A DNA stretch of 64,000 nucleotides, from contig NW_017962923.1 in NCBI RefSeq assembly GCF_001661345.1, forward strand, positions 434,001 to 498,000, in the 5' to 3' direction. Position 1 is the stretch's first letter. Every line of letters begins with the position of its first letter. This DNA is from Ascoidea rubescens DSM 1968 (lineage: Eukaryota; Ascomycota; Saccharomycetes; Ascoideales; Ascoideaceae). Under the pieces are notes generated by a model. It saw nothing but the letters and a program-made list of their open reading frames with translations, did no database searches and had not been told where the DNA came from. This document shows, one piece after another, positions 40,502-51,915 of the stretch. The position numbers were made by a program, and so were the translations under genes.

Positions 40502-40735
40502 TGCTCACCTCTTTCTGCTGTGTTCACTCACACCCCAGTTTTCGAAGCTCATCTGTCTCGACTTTGGCACGTGCAAAAGTACCATGCTGGCTTTGTTCCG
40601 CGCTGGTGGTTCCTGCAGCATAAAGCCACTTTGGCGGGTTTGGCCTGGGCTGTGTTTTTTCCTGTTTGGGTTGTGTTGGTTTTTATGCTTCCTCTGCTTC
40701 CTCTGCTTCCTCTGCCAAAGCAGCTTCAGCTACAA
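40502..40735. promoter_or_regulatory. Divergent CQD1/MCA1 promoter
   Basis: 234 bp, GC-richer than both genes, with CACGTG at 40568-40573. A CTTCCTCTGC tract (about 40688-40716) lies 20 bp before the MCA1 ATG. Confidence 0.55.
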
Positions 40736-42271
40736 ATGTATCCAGGTCAAGGCCAGCAAAACTATTGTCCCAAACAATTCAGCTTTTCTCAGCACGACGA
40801 GTTGAATCAGTTTCCCGCGCCTTCTTTTGCTTCTGAGAGTTCTCATTTGAGAAGAAAACCACCAGCCTTACCTTCTGTTGCTTCTGGTTCTCCAAATCCT
40901 CCTTCTTTTTATGCTCAATCGTCCGACACTTTCTGTAGTAATAATAGCAATATAAACAGTTGGAATTCTATTCCAGTACCAGTTAATCCACCCCAACCTA
41001 TTTCCAACCTCAATCATCGAACTTATATTTCTTCTCTTTCTCCTTCTCCTTCTCCTTCGTCTTTCACTTCATCTTCTAATTCTAATTTATATTCAGCTCA
41101 TCCAAATTATCTGCAGCCTAACAATCAGAAATCTTTATATTCTTTCAATCCACTGAATGTTCAAGTTTCTCAACAACCAAACAGCAGAGTTAATCATTTT
41201 AATAACACTCAACTGAATAATACAAAACAGAAAACTTTTTATAATAATAATAACAATAATAACAATAGCAATAATAACAATAACAATACTCAAAAATATA
41301 TACAAACTGAAACTAAAAATTATGATAGCGCTAAATATATAATTAACCCAAAGTTTAATAAAAATAATTATAAACCAAAAAAAAAGGCTCTTTTAATTGG
41401 TGTTAATTATTACAATACAAGAAATGCCTTAAAAGGCTGTATTAATGATGTTAATAATATTTCAAATTTTCTAGTTAAACATTATAATTTCAAATATCAA
41501 GATATGGTTATATTAACTGATAACAATAGCAATTTAATGAATATTCCAATCAAATCAAATATATTAAGAGCAATGAATTGGCTAGTTAAAGATGCCCAAC
41601 CTAATGATTCGTTGTTTTTCCATTTTTCTGGCCATGGTGGCAGAACCCCTGATTTAGATGGCGACGAAGAAGACGGCTTTGGTCAGTGTATTTATCCTCT
41701 TGATTTTAAACGCAATGGTCACATAGCTGATAACCAAATGCATAAGATCATGGTCAAGCCATTGAAACAAGGAGTTAAACTAACTGCCATCTTTGACTGC
41801 TGCCATTCAGGAACTGCTTTGAACCTACCTTATGTTTACTCTTCAAAGGGTTTGGTTAAACACAAAAATTTATTAAAAGACACAACGGTAAACTCAATCG
41901 GTTTAATCTCAAATGCCTCAAATGGCGATTTCAATGGCGCATATAAAAATGCTTCCTATGTCTGTAAGAGAATAGCAAATAATAAAAGTAAATTGCAAAA
42001 AGAACAAATCATTAAAATGAAATCCTCTCTTGCTGATGTTATATCCTTTAGTGGTTGTAAAGATGATGAAAAAAGCGTTGATACAAGTTTTAATGGCGTC
42101 TCGATCGGCGCAATGTCCTATGCTCTTATAAGCGTTTTATCTGCGAGTCCACAACAAAGCTACATCAGTCTTTTAATTAGCATGCGATACTATCTAAAGG
42201 ATCATTTTCAGCAAAAACCCCAGCTCAGCTCCTCCCATCCAATCAACGTTCAACACCAATTCACCATATAA
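40736..42271 (+). CDS. MCA1: Metacaspase
   Basis: 511 residues from the ATG at 40736, giving MYPGQGQQNY, which matches the usual yeast metacaspase start (MYPG...). The frame is open upstream, but that part overlaps the CQD1 promoter and N-terminus and is rejected. Residues 1-210 form a Pro/Gln/Ser/Asn-rich prodomain with poly-Asn. The caspase-like domain runs from about 215: KKALLIGVNYYNTRNALKGC, the catalytic His in FHFSGHGGRTPDLDGDEEDG (about residue 300) and the catalytic Cys in AIFDCCHSGTALNLPY (about residue 356). Type I metacaspases are Ca2+-dependent Arg/Lys-specific peptidases linked to protein quality control and cell death. The C-terminal part includes the usual ISFSGCKDD motif; the tail is a little unusual (QQKPQLSSSHPINVQ). 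Confidence 0.93.
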   Translation: MYPGQGQQNYCPKQFSFSQHDELNQFPAPSFASESSHLRRKPPALPSVASGSPNPPSFYAQSSDTFCSNNSNINSWNSIPVPVNPPQPISNLNHRTYISSLSPSPSPSSFTSSSNSNLYSAHPNYLQPNNQKSLYSFNPLNVQVSQQPNSRVNHFNNTQLNNTKQKTFYNNNNNNNNSNNNNNNTQKYIQTETKNYDSAKYIINPKFNKNNYKPKKKALLIGVNYYNTRNALKGCINDVNNISNFLVKHYNFKYQDMVILTDNNSNLMNIPIKSNILRAMNWLVKDAQPNDSLFFHFSGHGGRTPDLDGDEEDGFGQCIYPLDFKRNGHIADNQMHKIMVKPLKQGVKLTAIFDCCHSGTALNLPYVYSSKGLVKHKNLLKDTTVNSIGLISNASNGDFNGAYKNASYVCKRIANNKSKLQKEQIIKMKSSLADVISFSGCKDDEKSVDTSFNGVSIGAMSYALISVLSASPQQSYISLLISMRYYLKDHFQQKPQLSSSHPINVQHQFTI

Positions 42272-42934
42272 GCCCAGCTCCTGGAGCCACCCATCGCACT
42301 GGTCCTTCTTGACGACCACTAGTGCGGACGTAATGCAGCTATTGCAGGACGTGCTGGGACACGTTAAACCACGCGTTCTCAACCCCAATTTGGACGAAAA
42401 CCCCTAAATATCTAGCCAAAAACAACAAAACAGAAAACTAAACGTGCAGATTTGAATGTGTTGCGTTCCAAACAGGGGCTGCTGCATGTATTCTCGGCAC
42501 GGTTTCCGAGAAATACCTTCTTGTTGTGATTGTAAAAGGGATGCCGCTTTGGTTTGCCCAAAAACCACAAAAATAGTCTTTCTTCAAATAGAAAGCCTGT
42601 AAAAATCCAATATAAACAAATAAATATTTCAATTTAACTTTGCATAGGCTTAAACTTGTTCCTTCATCTATCTCTTTTTATTTCCTAGTTTTTATCTTTT
42701 CGACTGTTTTTAATTTTTATTCTTTATATTTGTGACATTAATTTATCTTGAAAACCTTTTTTGTTTCAAGTATCTTTAAGATTTGATTCAATCATATAAA
42801 TATCTTTCAAGAGTTATCTTTTCTTGTTTTTCAACAGCTCTCAACTTGTTTGTTTATCTGTTTTCTCTGTTTTCATTGGGAAAACTTTTTTATCTTTCTT
42901 TTATCTCTAAAATCCTGAATCTATCAATTACATA
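42272..42934. other. Intergenic, 663 bp, upstream of the SLK19-like gene
   Basis: The first 230 bp is GC-richer; the rest is T-rich leader of the SLK19-like gene. No gene is supported. Confidence 0.5.
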
Positions 42935-44712
42935 ATGGCTGATGTCCCAGTTATTGATACTAGTGATGATGAATTTAGCTTTGCAAACAAAACTGCTCCT
43001 GCTGCTCTGAATGTTTTCAGATCCACCCCACATGGAATTCAAAATAAGAGGCCATTAAGAAGAAAATCACAACAATTTTCTTCTTCAAATGTTAATAACA
43101 CCATCGATGATAATCTAACAAACTTTTTAATCTCTCCGTTTAATCCAATTTCTGCCCAAAACAAAAACTCCTCCACAGCTAAGAGAGTTCCCTCCTCTTT
43201 ACCAAGGAATTTCAATCATAATAGATTAAACCATAGAAATTCAAAAAAATCAAAATCAGTTCGAAGAACAATCACTTTCAATACTTCATCTCAAAATTCG
43301 GTTTTATCCAATAATAATTCCTACATAAACCATCAAAATAGTAATAATCAAACCCCTTCTACCATTAAAAAAGTATCTAAAAACGTTTTAATAAACGAAA
43401 AACAAAAACTTGACAAAAAATTCCTGAAATTAAAACAAAATCAAAATATCGATTCTTCAATTGAAAAAGAAAATTTGGTTCTATTAGGCTCAAAATCTCA
43501 AAAAAAGGACGATTCTCTTAACACTAAGAAAACCAATAATTCTGCAAAAACTAATAATATTAGAAGATCTTTAAGATTAAGTCAAAAGCATAACTCCTCT
43601 CCATCTATTATAAAAACTAGTAGATCCAGCACAAGAAATAGCAGTAACAATTATATAATAAATAATCAAAATAAGAATCTTATCAATGATATTGACAATT
43701 CCAGCTCAGAATTCGAACCTTTAGAACCGAGCAATTATGAAAAAACTAATGATAAAGATAATGGCAAAAAAAATGAAAATATTCAACAAAACCATTCTGA
43801 TGATCACGATGATTCAAATAGCACCATAGATATTTCTAATGGTTCAATTGATCTTGATGAAAGTCCAACGCCATCTTCTTCAAAACCCTCTCGAAAAAAT
43901 TCAATACTAAACAGAAATTCTTTTGCTTTATCGCCTGTCTCATTCACCAATAATAATAAACGTAAATCAAATTCATTAAATAACAATGAAATCCTGAAAA
44001 CTGATAATCAAGATATAATTAAGAAAAGAAAACTTGAAGAATTCTTTTTGTCCAGCGATGATGAATTTGAAATGATCTATCCAACCACAACATACGATAA
44101 AATATCTTATTCAAATGTTATTGCTAATTCAACATTACACAACACTGATCTCGATTATCAAAAAAATGATCAAGAAAACAATCATGGTCATTCACCTAAC
44201 GAGACTAATAACCTCGATAAAACCTCAACTTTAAATGACAGCAATCAAGAAAAATCAAACCAAGATTCAAAATTTAATAATGAAAAAATAAATAATAATG
44301 AAAAAAATTCTGTAAACAATGTTACTGTTTCCATCAGCCCATCAACTCCACCACACCCTACTGAACCAATTAATGTCTCTCCAATCACTGAGCAGGCCTC
44401 CAGAATTATTGATAATTCATTTTTAGATCTAGATACAAATAAACCTGTTGAAGTGAAAATTTTTGAAAGTCCACTAAAAAAACACGATAATCATCAAGAA
44501 ACAAAAAATCAAATTTTACATGAAAATATATTAGAATCTCTAGAAGATAATTCTATTGATCAGCATGATAACAATATAAATGGGAATAATTTTATCAATA
44601 ACCAAAACAACAACAACAACAATGATAATGATGATAATGATGATGATGATGAAAATGAAAATAATAATACCAATACCAATACCAATACTACTACTATTAC
44701 TACGACTACGGC

Positions 44713-44748
<36 letters not shown>

Positions 44749-46864
44749 TAAAAATAGTAAAATTAATGACAATATTCTTGGAAATGTCCTTGATAATCTC
44801 GTTGAAAACGATGAAAACGATGATATTGAAATCGAAAAGGAATTAAAAAATATTCTTGCTGAAGAATCTGATCTTCGTGAACTAAGTGAAGTTTCAATTA
44901 ATTTAAATGATTTAGAAATTTCAGGAATTCAACCTATTCAAGATAGTATTGATAGAAGAAAAATCAACCAAAAAATCAATGATAGAGATGTTAATGATAT
45001 TAATAATAGTAATAATAATAGTAATAATAATAGTAATAATAACAATGAAAAAATTGGTAAAAATTTGAATTCACTTTCGTCAAATGAAGATATCATAAAT
45101 AATGATATTCCCATATATACATTAGGCCAATTTAAACAAGTTTTAGTTGGATATTTAGACAATGTCAAAGAATTTAGAAATGAAGTGAACGAAAAAAATG
45201 CTGAAATAATTGGTATTAAGAAAGAAAATTCGAAAAAAAACCTAAGAATACTAGAATTGGCGAAAGAAAACCAAAAGATTAGCTTGAATAACAAGGAACT
45301 TACTGAAAAATTAAGATTATCACAAACTCAATTTAGAATTTTTGATAAAAACAAAATGATTTATGAAAAGATATTTAAAGAAAAGACTAACAAAATCATT
45401 TCATATCAGAGAATTTTAAATAATTTGAGAAAAATTTCCAAAAAAAATGAAAAAGATTTAATAATATGCAAGCAGAATTTAAATAAATTAAATAACAATC
45501 TTTCATTGGTTAGAAATCAAAACATATCATTGATTAATGAAAAGGAAGTATTAGAAAAAGAACAAGAGGGGTTGCTTATATACAAAATGAAATGTGAAGA
45601 AGAGATTGAAGAATTAATGAATATGAATGAAGATAAAAGGGTAAAAATCGAAAAAATTGAGATTGAAATTGAAGCGGTTCGAAATAAATTGAATATGAGT
45701 GATGAAAGAATTGGGAAATTAGAAGCTAATATGAATGAGAAAGAGCATGACATTAGAATGATAAGTGATAGCCGTGATAAGTTGAATAAAGAAATTGCCG
45801 AGATTACTAAAGAAAAAGAAAGGGTATGTTTAATTAACAATAAATTAAACAGTGATCTTGAAGAAATTAGAAAGGAAATTGAAATTAAGAAAGAAAAAAA
45901 CGAGGAGATAATTAAAGAAAATGAGGAATTGAAAAAAATGATTAAGGTTAAGAATGAAGAAATCCAACAATTCGACATTAAGTTCAGTGATATTAAGGAG
46001 ACATTGGATAGGATTGTTAAGGAGAAAAAGGATAGAGAAGAACATATTAGTGATGCAATTGCTCAAATTAAATCATATAGTGAATTGACCCAGGAATTAA
46101 AAGAAGATAAAGAACAAGTTGAAAAAGTAAACGAAAAATTGAAAGAAGAAATTATTCATAATAATAGCAAAATATTGCAAAAAGATCTGAGGATCAAAGA
46201 AATGGAAAAGTTGATTGAAAGTAAGAATGAAGAGTTGAGCGAGAAACAAAATGAGATATCGAAGTTATCAGATGAAAATGTTCGAATTAATGGGGATAAT
46301 GTCGAAGAGTTGGATAAATTTCATATCCAAATTAATAATTTGCAGAACTTGATTGTGGGTAAAAATAAAGAGATCACGTTATTGAAGGAGAAATTGTCCA
46401 GTTTGAGTGAAGAAAATGAAAAGGGTGGAGAGAAAATTACCCAATTAATCAAAGAAAACAATTCATATAAAAAGGAAATTGAAGGTTTGAAAAATAAACA
46501 AATATCAAACGAGAGAAAGACAGAAGAAAGATTGAGAAAACTAGCAGAAGATTTGTATGTGCAATACTCAAAGAAACATGAGCAAAAAGTGGGAATATTG
46601 AAAAAGGGATACGAGACCAAATGGCAAAGCAAGTTGAACAGTGCCCATACAGTGAACGAGAATTTAAAAAGAGAAATACAAGGAATTCGAGAGGAATTGA
46701 AAACAGAGAGAAAAGAAAAGGGCGAGTTGATCAAGCTTTGGGACAAGTTGTTGAAGATGGAAGACGCAGGTAGCAGAATTGAGGACAGTGAAGAGAACAA
46801 ATCGACTGGTGGCGGCGAATTGAAAGAAGGAGAAACAAAGAACAATAGGACAATAGTGATGTAG
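42935..46864 (+). CDS. SLK19: SLK19/fungal-TACC-type coiled-coil protein
   Basis: 1309 residues. The N-terminal half (about 1-720) is Asn/Ser/Asp-rich and disordered, starting with MADVPVIDTSDDEFSF. From about residue 725 to the end it is coiled coil rich in Lys, Glu, Asn and Ile. The C-terminal block at about 1198-1290 (RKLAEDLYVQYSKKHEQKV, then LKKGYETKWQSKLN) is the most family-like piece. It fits the conserved C-terminal domain shared by Slk19 and fungal TACC proteins. Slk19 works at kinetochores and the spindle midzone, in the FEAR pathway. The call relies on that block; the rest has little sequence identity expected. Long antisense frames are heptad shadows. Confidence 0.6.
44709..44750 (+). 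repeat. (AAT)n tract in the SLK19-like gene
   Basis: AAT/AAC triplets encode about 12 Asn, preceded by an ACT/ACG Thr run. Confidence 0.9.
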
Positions 46865-46865
46865 C

Positions 46866-46932
46866 AGCAGGACGATAGCAAGACGATACAAGACAATAGC
46901 AAGACGATAGCAAGACAATAGCTGGATAATAA
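46866..46932 (+). repeat. AAGACRATAGC short tandem repeat just after SLK19 stop
   Basis: Units AAGACGATAGC, AAGACGATAC, AAGACAATAGC and so on repeat about six times, directly following the TAG at 46862-46864. Confidence 0.8.
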
Positions 46933-47621
46933 CAAGATGGTTGCTGGACGATTTCTAGACCGTCGATAGATAAGACACACAAGTAATATACACCAGAAGC
47001 CGAGAGCCAGCGCTGGGGGAGAGAGCCATATGTTTGGAACTGATGCTGAGTGCTGCAAGATCAGCATAATAATGCTTTTAGAAGCGGTCTTTTGCATTGG
47101 ATGGGCGCGGAGAAGCGTTCTGCGTGGAAAACGTGACCAGCGCAGGTCTGCCGCTGCGGTGGAAGCGGTGTGAATTGGTATAAATTTGGACCAGTTTCTT
47201 CGCTTCCAGCTTTTTTTCTTTTCCCTTTCTTTTTCCCTTTCCCCTTCTTTTTCTTGTTTTTTCTTTTCCTGAAACACAGCAATCACATTCTTCATCGTCG
47301 TCTCCAGAACCTCAAGCACCACAGTCACCAGAGATCTCTGCTTTGTTTCTTTTCTGTTTCTCAAGGCTCCTCCTATACTATATTTTTTCTCTGTCTCTTC
47401 AATTCCACTTTCTCCAACCATTTGTATTCTAATACCTATCCATCACTCTCCCTTTCCATTTTTCTACTCAGCATTTTGATTGTTTTTCTTTTTCTCTTAT
47501 TGCCTATTTCTTATTATATTTTAGAAATCTTATTTCATTTTTTATACTTTATATTTTATTTCTATTCAAAAGTTAGTTTTCTGCCGCTTTTGAATTTCTC
47601 CAGGTTTCTCAATACATCAAA
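46933..47621. promoter_or_regulatory. ERG8 upstream region
   Basis: About 690 bp. 46.93-47.2 kb is GC-richer; 47.20-47.62 kb is strongly pyrimidine-rich (TTTCCCTTTCTTTTTCCC) and leads to the ERG8 start. Long frames here on both strands are products of these tracts. Confidence 0.5.
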
Positions 47622-49670
47622 ATGGATTTTCATATTCCTTCGATCGCCCCTACATCTGCTACTGCTACTTCTACATCTACATCTACATCTACATCTACAA
47701 ATGCTCCTGTTTCTGCCACATCTCCATCCACTGATAAAATCACCGCCTCTTCTAATCTATCTCAAACCAACGCCGATCTCAATGATTTATTGCTCAATAA
47801 TTTAAGCAGCTATGGTAAATCGTATTATTTATCCTCCAACTCTTATGATTTATCCTCTCAATTGAACGAATCTTCTGTCTTTCCAATCTCCGCCAATTCC
47901 AATAACTCAAATAGCTCAAATAATTCCAATTCCACTAACAGCGCTAATATTTTAAACGTTTCTGGTGAATCCATTGGCTCCAATTCAGACAAAAATTCCT
48001 CTGATAACATAAATAATATCTCAAGTTTAAATTCAATCACTTTAGATGATTTGCCGATTTTACCCTATGAAAATGCTTTTAGTTGTCCTGGAAAGGCTTT
48101 ATTAGTAGGTGGTTATTTAGTTTTAGATCAAAACTATAAAGGTTACTCCGTTGCTTTATCTTCAAGAATGCATGCATCTATTTCCGCAACTTCTTTGTCT
48201 CAACAAGAAACTATCAACAACGATTTATTATCTGATCATAATTCAGTTTCCTCAAATTCTTTTCTTCAAGACGAATTGAAAACGCAAAATGAAAAATTAT
48301 TTATTCAGGTTCAATCTCCTCAATTTAAAAATTCAACCTATAACTATACTATTAACTTGAATCAAGATTTCTATTCCTATCAACTTATAGACAAAAATTC
48401 AAATGAAAATAAATTTATTGAACAATCAATTGAATCTGTTTTAGCTTATGTTCAGCCTAAAAAATCAATGAAAATTAAAATTCTTATTTATTCTGATTCG
48501 GCGTTTCATTCTCCAAACGATAACGATTTTACTCCCAAATCCTCTTCCAATAACTTAAAATCTTTTGATTTTTATAATAATTCAATTGATAACATTCCAA
48601 AATCTGGTCTCGGTTCGTCTGCCTCTTTAGTAACCGTTTTGACAGCTTCTTTATTATCTCTTTTCAAACAAAATTTATTTTCTTTGAATTCAAATTTACC
48701 TAATGAAAAGGGCAAAGAGATCATCCATCATTTAGCTCAAATATCTCATTCTCTAGCTCAAGGTAAAGTTGGTTCAGGTTTTGATGTTGCTTCTGCTACT
48801 TATGGTTCTATCATGTATCAAAGATTTTCTCCAAATATTATCAATGAATTATCCTTTTCAAAGAAAACCTTATCAAAGATAAAATATTTGCAATACTTTG
48901 AAAAAGTTGTAGACTCTGCTTGGGATTACCAAATTGATATAATGTCTTTACCTCCACAAATTAAAATTTTGATGGCTGATGTCAAAAGTGGTTCAAAAAC
49001 CCCTCAGTTGGTTTCAACTGTTTTAAAATGGAAAAGAAATAATCCTGCTTTAGCTAACGAGTTGTTTGAAGAATTAAATAAAAATAACTTAAAGCTAATT
49101 AAAGATTTAAATAATTTGGAACTAATTTCAAAAAATAAAGATAACTCAGAAAGTTATGCTGAAATGATCTCTTATTTAGATGATTACTCAATCATTCAAT
49201 TGAAACACCTATTAAAATTGAAACGCGGTGTTTTGGAAAAATTAAGACCTATTTTTAAAACTGTAGAATCAATTTCTCAAATCAGAATTTCTCTACAAAA
49301 ATTAACAGAACAATCCGGTGCTGAAATCGAACCCCATTCTCAATCTGTTTTAATTGGCAACTGCTATATTTTACCTGGTGTTATTGGTGGTGTTGTTCCA
49401 GGTGCTGGTGGATATGATGCTTTGGCTTTATTAGTCTCAAAATTAGCCATTCCTAAAATCAAACTTTTAACTAAAACCGATAGACCATTGACTTCTGAAG
49501 AATTGACTAGTTTAGTTACCAACGAGAGTCATAATCAAAAACAATTTGATAATATTGATATTGAAAGCATTGATAAAAAATTGTACACTGATGTTACTTG
49601 GTTAGAATTAGAAGAACAAAAAGTAGGTATTTTGCATGAAGATCCAATTAATTATGAAGGTTTAGTTTAA
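47622..49670 (+). CDS. ERG8: Phosphomevalonate kinase with long N-terminal extension
   Basis: 682 residues. The GHMP kinase core begins at about 149 (NAFSCPGKALLVGGYLVLD). It has the nucleotide-binding motif PKSGLGSSASLVTVL (about 326-340), HSLAQGKVGSGFDVASATYG (about 377-396) and the C-terminal motif PGAGGYDALALL (about 592-603). The enzyme phosphorylates mevalonate-5-phosphate in the isoprenoid/ergosterol pathway. S. cerevisiae Erg8 is 451 aa and starts at the core. Here about 148 residues precede it: a (Ser-Thr)n run and Asn/Ser-rich sequence. I see no in-frame ATG between 47622 and the core, so the extension is required if translation starts at AUG. Additional inserts are Asn/Ser-rich. 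Confidence 0.92.
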   Translation: MDFHIPSIAPTSATATSTSTSTSTSTNAPVSATSPSTDKITASSNLSQTNADLNDLLLNNLSSYGKSYYLSSNSYDLSSQLNESSVFPISANSNNSNSSNNSNSTNSANILNVSGESIGSNSDKNSSDNINNISSLNSITLDDLPILPYENAFSCPGKALLVGGYLVLDQNYKGYSVALSSRMHASISATSLSQQETINNDLLSDHNSVSSNSFLQDELKTQNEKLFIQVQSPQFKNSTYNYTINLNQDFYSYQLIDKNSNENKFIEQSIESVLAYVQPKKSMKIKILIYSDSAFHSPNDNDFTPKSSSNNLKSFDFYNNSIDNIPKSGLGSSASLVTVLTASLLSLFKQNLFSLNSNLPNEKGKEIIHHLAQISHSLAQGKVGSGFDVASATYGSIMYQRFSPNIINELSFSKKTLSKIKYLQYFEKVVDSAWDYQIDIMSLPPQIKILMADVKSGSKTPQLVSTVLKWKRNNPALANELFEELNKNNLKLIKDLNNLELISKNKDNSESYAEMISYLDDYSIIQLKHLLKLKRGVLEKLRPIFKTVESISQIRISLQKLTEQSGAEIEPHSQSVLIGNCYILPGVIGGVVPGAGGYDALALLVSKLAIPKIKLLTKTDRPLTSEELTSLVTNESHNQKQFDNIDIESIDKKLYTDVTWLELEEQKVGILHEDPINYEGLV

Positions 49671-50331
49671 ACACAATCATTATAACCTTTTACGTTAAAA
49701 AACAAAAGTTTTTTCTCAAAAATTAAACAATTGAAAAGAAAAATCCAAAGTTTAATTTTTTTACCTAATCAAATATTATATGCCTTTTTACAAGTATAAA
49801 TCTACTTTAATTATGTTTTTTTTCTTTCAAAATAGCTATTTTATTGTTTATTTTATTGAATACGTTGCTTATGATCCTAAAATAATGTTATCCCTTTTTT
49901 TTTGATATTTATTTTGCTCTGATTTAATTATTCGTTTTTGTCAATTGATTTCGATTTTTGAATTTTGTTTTGATCATTCATTTTTGTCTTTCTTCATCTT
50001 TTATTATTAATTGTTTATATTATGATTATGATTATATTTTTCATATTAATGAAACAAAAAAAGAATTAAAACTAAAACCCAAGATTATTTTCAACAAATT
50101 CTAAGAATAATTTTATGTTATAATTTTTTATTTTTTATTTTTTACTTTTCATTTTTCATTTTTCATTTTCCATTTTCATTTTTCATCTTCTATTTTATAT
50201 TTTATGGCTTTTCATCTTACATTATACTATAGTGTAACTCCATATTTATATTTTTAAATGAAAAACAAGTTTTATTAGCTAGATTTATATGAATTGTAAA
50301 TTGTAGTTCTTTAGCATTTTAGATAATAGAA
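49671..50331. other. Convergent AT-rich intergenic region
   Basis: 661 bp between ERG8 and LPL1, T-rich. At about 50145-50195 the unit TTTTTCAT repeats several times. No gene seen; presumably the two 3' ends. Confidence 0.6.
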
Positions 50332-51915
50332 TCAATGGCTAACACCATCAAGCATGTCATTACGAACTAAATTGGCCCAAAAATAAATAGCAGCAGCACC
50401 AGAAGGATTTGTTCTTAAACCTCTTCTTGCGACAATTCCATCGTGGGCGTTAAGTGAATCAATCAAAACAGGAATTTTGATCCAATTTAAAGAGTTTAAA
50501 GATTCATTCATTTTGATTCTTTTGGAATCAAAATTTAAATGATTGTTTAAATGTTTTTGAAAGACTTCACATTCAATTTGATTATTGTTTAACGACGATG
50601 ATAATTTCTGTTCAATTGAGTTTTCTTTTAGAAATTTTGAATACTTATCTAAATCTGAGACTAATATATTACTTAGATCATTGTCATTGTCATTGTCATT
50701 GTCATCATCATTATCATCGTCATTATCATCATCATTTTTGTTGTTATTGTCATTATTTTTGTTATCCTTATCATTATTAAAATGTGTGATCTCATTATAA
50801 ATTTGATTATATATTTGGTTATAAATCTGAAACCATTTTTCATTAAAATCAAAAGGAATCGTATTGAAATTGATTCTAAATTTACTCAATAAGACACCAA
50901 TAATGCTAAAAATTGTTATACTGAAAAACCAAAGAGGGAACACAAGAAGAAGTAGTAGATAGAAAAGAAAATTATAAAACAACAAGATTTGTGGGCAAGC
51001 AAAAATTCCATTATTGTTAGTAGGAGCAACGGTAGTAGTGGTGGTAGTGTTTAAATCTAGAATTTTTGGAGTAATTTCAATGAATTTGTTGTGTTTTTTA
51101 AATATTTTAATGGAGGGAATATTTTTTATATAAATTAAATTTAAATTGTTTAAATTATTAAAGGGAGATATATTCACAATGTAAGAGGTATAGAAAGATA
51201 CGGTTCTATCATTTTTAATATTTGATAGTAAATAGAATTTTTTAAAAGATTTCAAGCCCTTAAAATAGATATCATCTGGAGAGGATAAATTTAGTAAGAT
51301 ATCATTGTTAAGGAACAATTCATTGCCAGATAGGTTTAAAAAAATAGGACCCAAGAAATTGAGAGTGTTAGTGAAGGCGATTTTTAAGAAATTGAAGTTG
51401 AAGTTATTAAAATTATTAAAATTGCTAATGTTGTTAATATTGCTAATATTGTTAATATCGTTAATATGGTTAGTGTTTAATGGTTTATTATGGTTAAAAG
51501 AAGAATAAAATTTGATACCAAGATGAGGAGTGGCAAAAGTGGTAAAATAAATTGGAGCAATTGAGTTGAAAAATTTTAAATTATACAATAAACCTATTAA
51601 ATATCTTGATATTAAACCACCATGGGAATAACCAATAAAACTTATTTTGACAATTTTTAGATTTTTTTCAGTGTATAAGAAGAGAATCTCTGAGAAAATT
51701 TCGGATAGGACTCTTAAAGAAATTATATGCAAACCGTCATAGGTTTTAAAAAAAGCAGTGGTAGCAGGTTTAAAGGTTACGATTTTTTCGTTATTAATGA
51801 CAGGCAAAGTATTTAAAATGATTTTCTCGATAGACCTCATATGAGAGGGAGCACCCCAAAGACCATGAATCAAGACAAATAAGTGAGCATTTGAGATTTT
51901 ACTGGATTTGGGCAT
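50332..51915 (-). CDS. LPL1: Lipase/phospholipase of the LPL1/ROG1 (DUF676) family
   Basis: 527 residues. The alpha/beta-hydrolase begins HLFVLIHGLWGAPSHMRSI (about 11-29) and has the nucleophile elbow IGYSHGGLISRYLIGLL (Ser about 99) and ATPHLGIKFY (about 145). A hydrophobic hairpin (about 310-345; FLFYLLLLLVFPLWFFSI) suits insertion into lipid droplets or membrane. A His in LNAHDGIVARR near the C-terminus (about 503) fits the catalytic His. S. cerevisiae Lpl1 is a lipid-droplet phospholipase of this layout. The protein has an Asp/Asn-rich repeat (about 385-410) absent in the shorter orthologue. The start ATG 51913-51915 immediately precedes the conserved domain. Confidence 0.85.
   Translation of the reverse strand: MPKSSKISNAHLFVLIHGLWGAPSHMRSIEKIILNTLPVINNEKIVTFKPATTAFFKTYDGLHIISLRVLSEIFSEILFLYTEKNLKIVKISFIGYSHGGLISRYLIGLLYNLKFFNSIAPIYFTTFATPHLGIKFYSSFNHNKPLNTNHINDINNISNINNISNFNNFNNFNFNFLKIAFTNTLNFLGPIFLNLSGNELFLNNDILLNLSSPDDIYFKGLKSFKKFYLLSNIKNDRTVSFYTSYIVNISPFNNLNNLNLIYIKNIPSIKIFKKHNKFIEITPKILDLNTTTTTTVAPTNNNGIFACPQILLFYNFLFYLLLLLVFPLWFFSITIFSIIGVLLSKFRINFNTIPFDFNEKWFQIYNQIYNQIYNEITHFNNDKDNKNNDNNNKNDDDNDDDNDDDNDNDNDNDLSNILVSDLDKYSKFLKENSIEQKLSSSLNNNQIECEVFQKHLNNHLNFDSKRIKMNESLNSLNWIKIPVLIDSLNAHDGIVARRGLRTNPSGAAAIYFWANLVRNDMLDGVSH
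50680..50748 (-). repeat. TCATTG/TCATCA hexamer tract coding Asp/Asn
   Basis: Repeated TCATTG then TCATCATTA units on the plus strand encode an (N/D)n run in LPL1. Confidence 0.85.

Noticed and set aside
40307-40735. 143-codon N-terminal extension of the metacaspase
   Set aside because: Overlaps the CQD1 N-terminus and shared promoter; the MYPG start at 40736 matches the family.
46321-47421. 366-codon minus-strand frame
   Set aside because: Antisense of the SLK19-like coiled coil joined to a pyrimidine-tract promoter; composition is that of a shadow frame.
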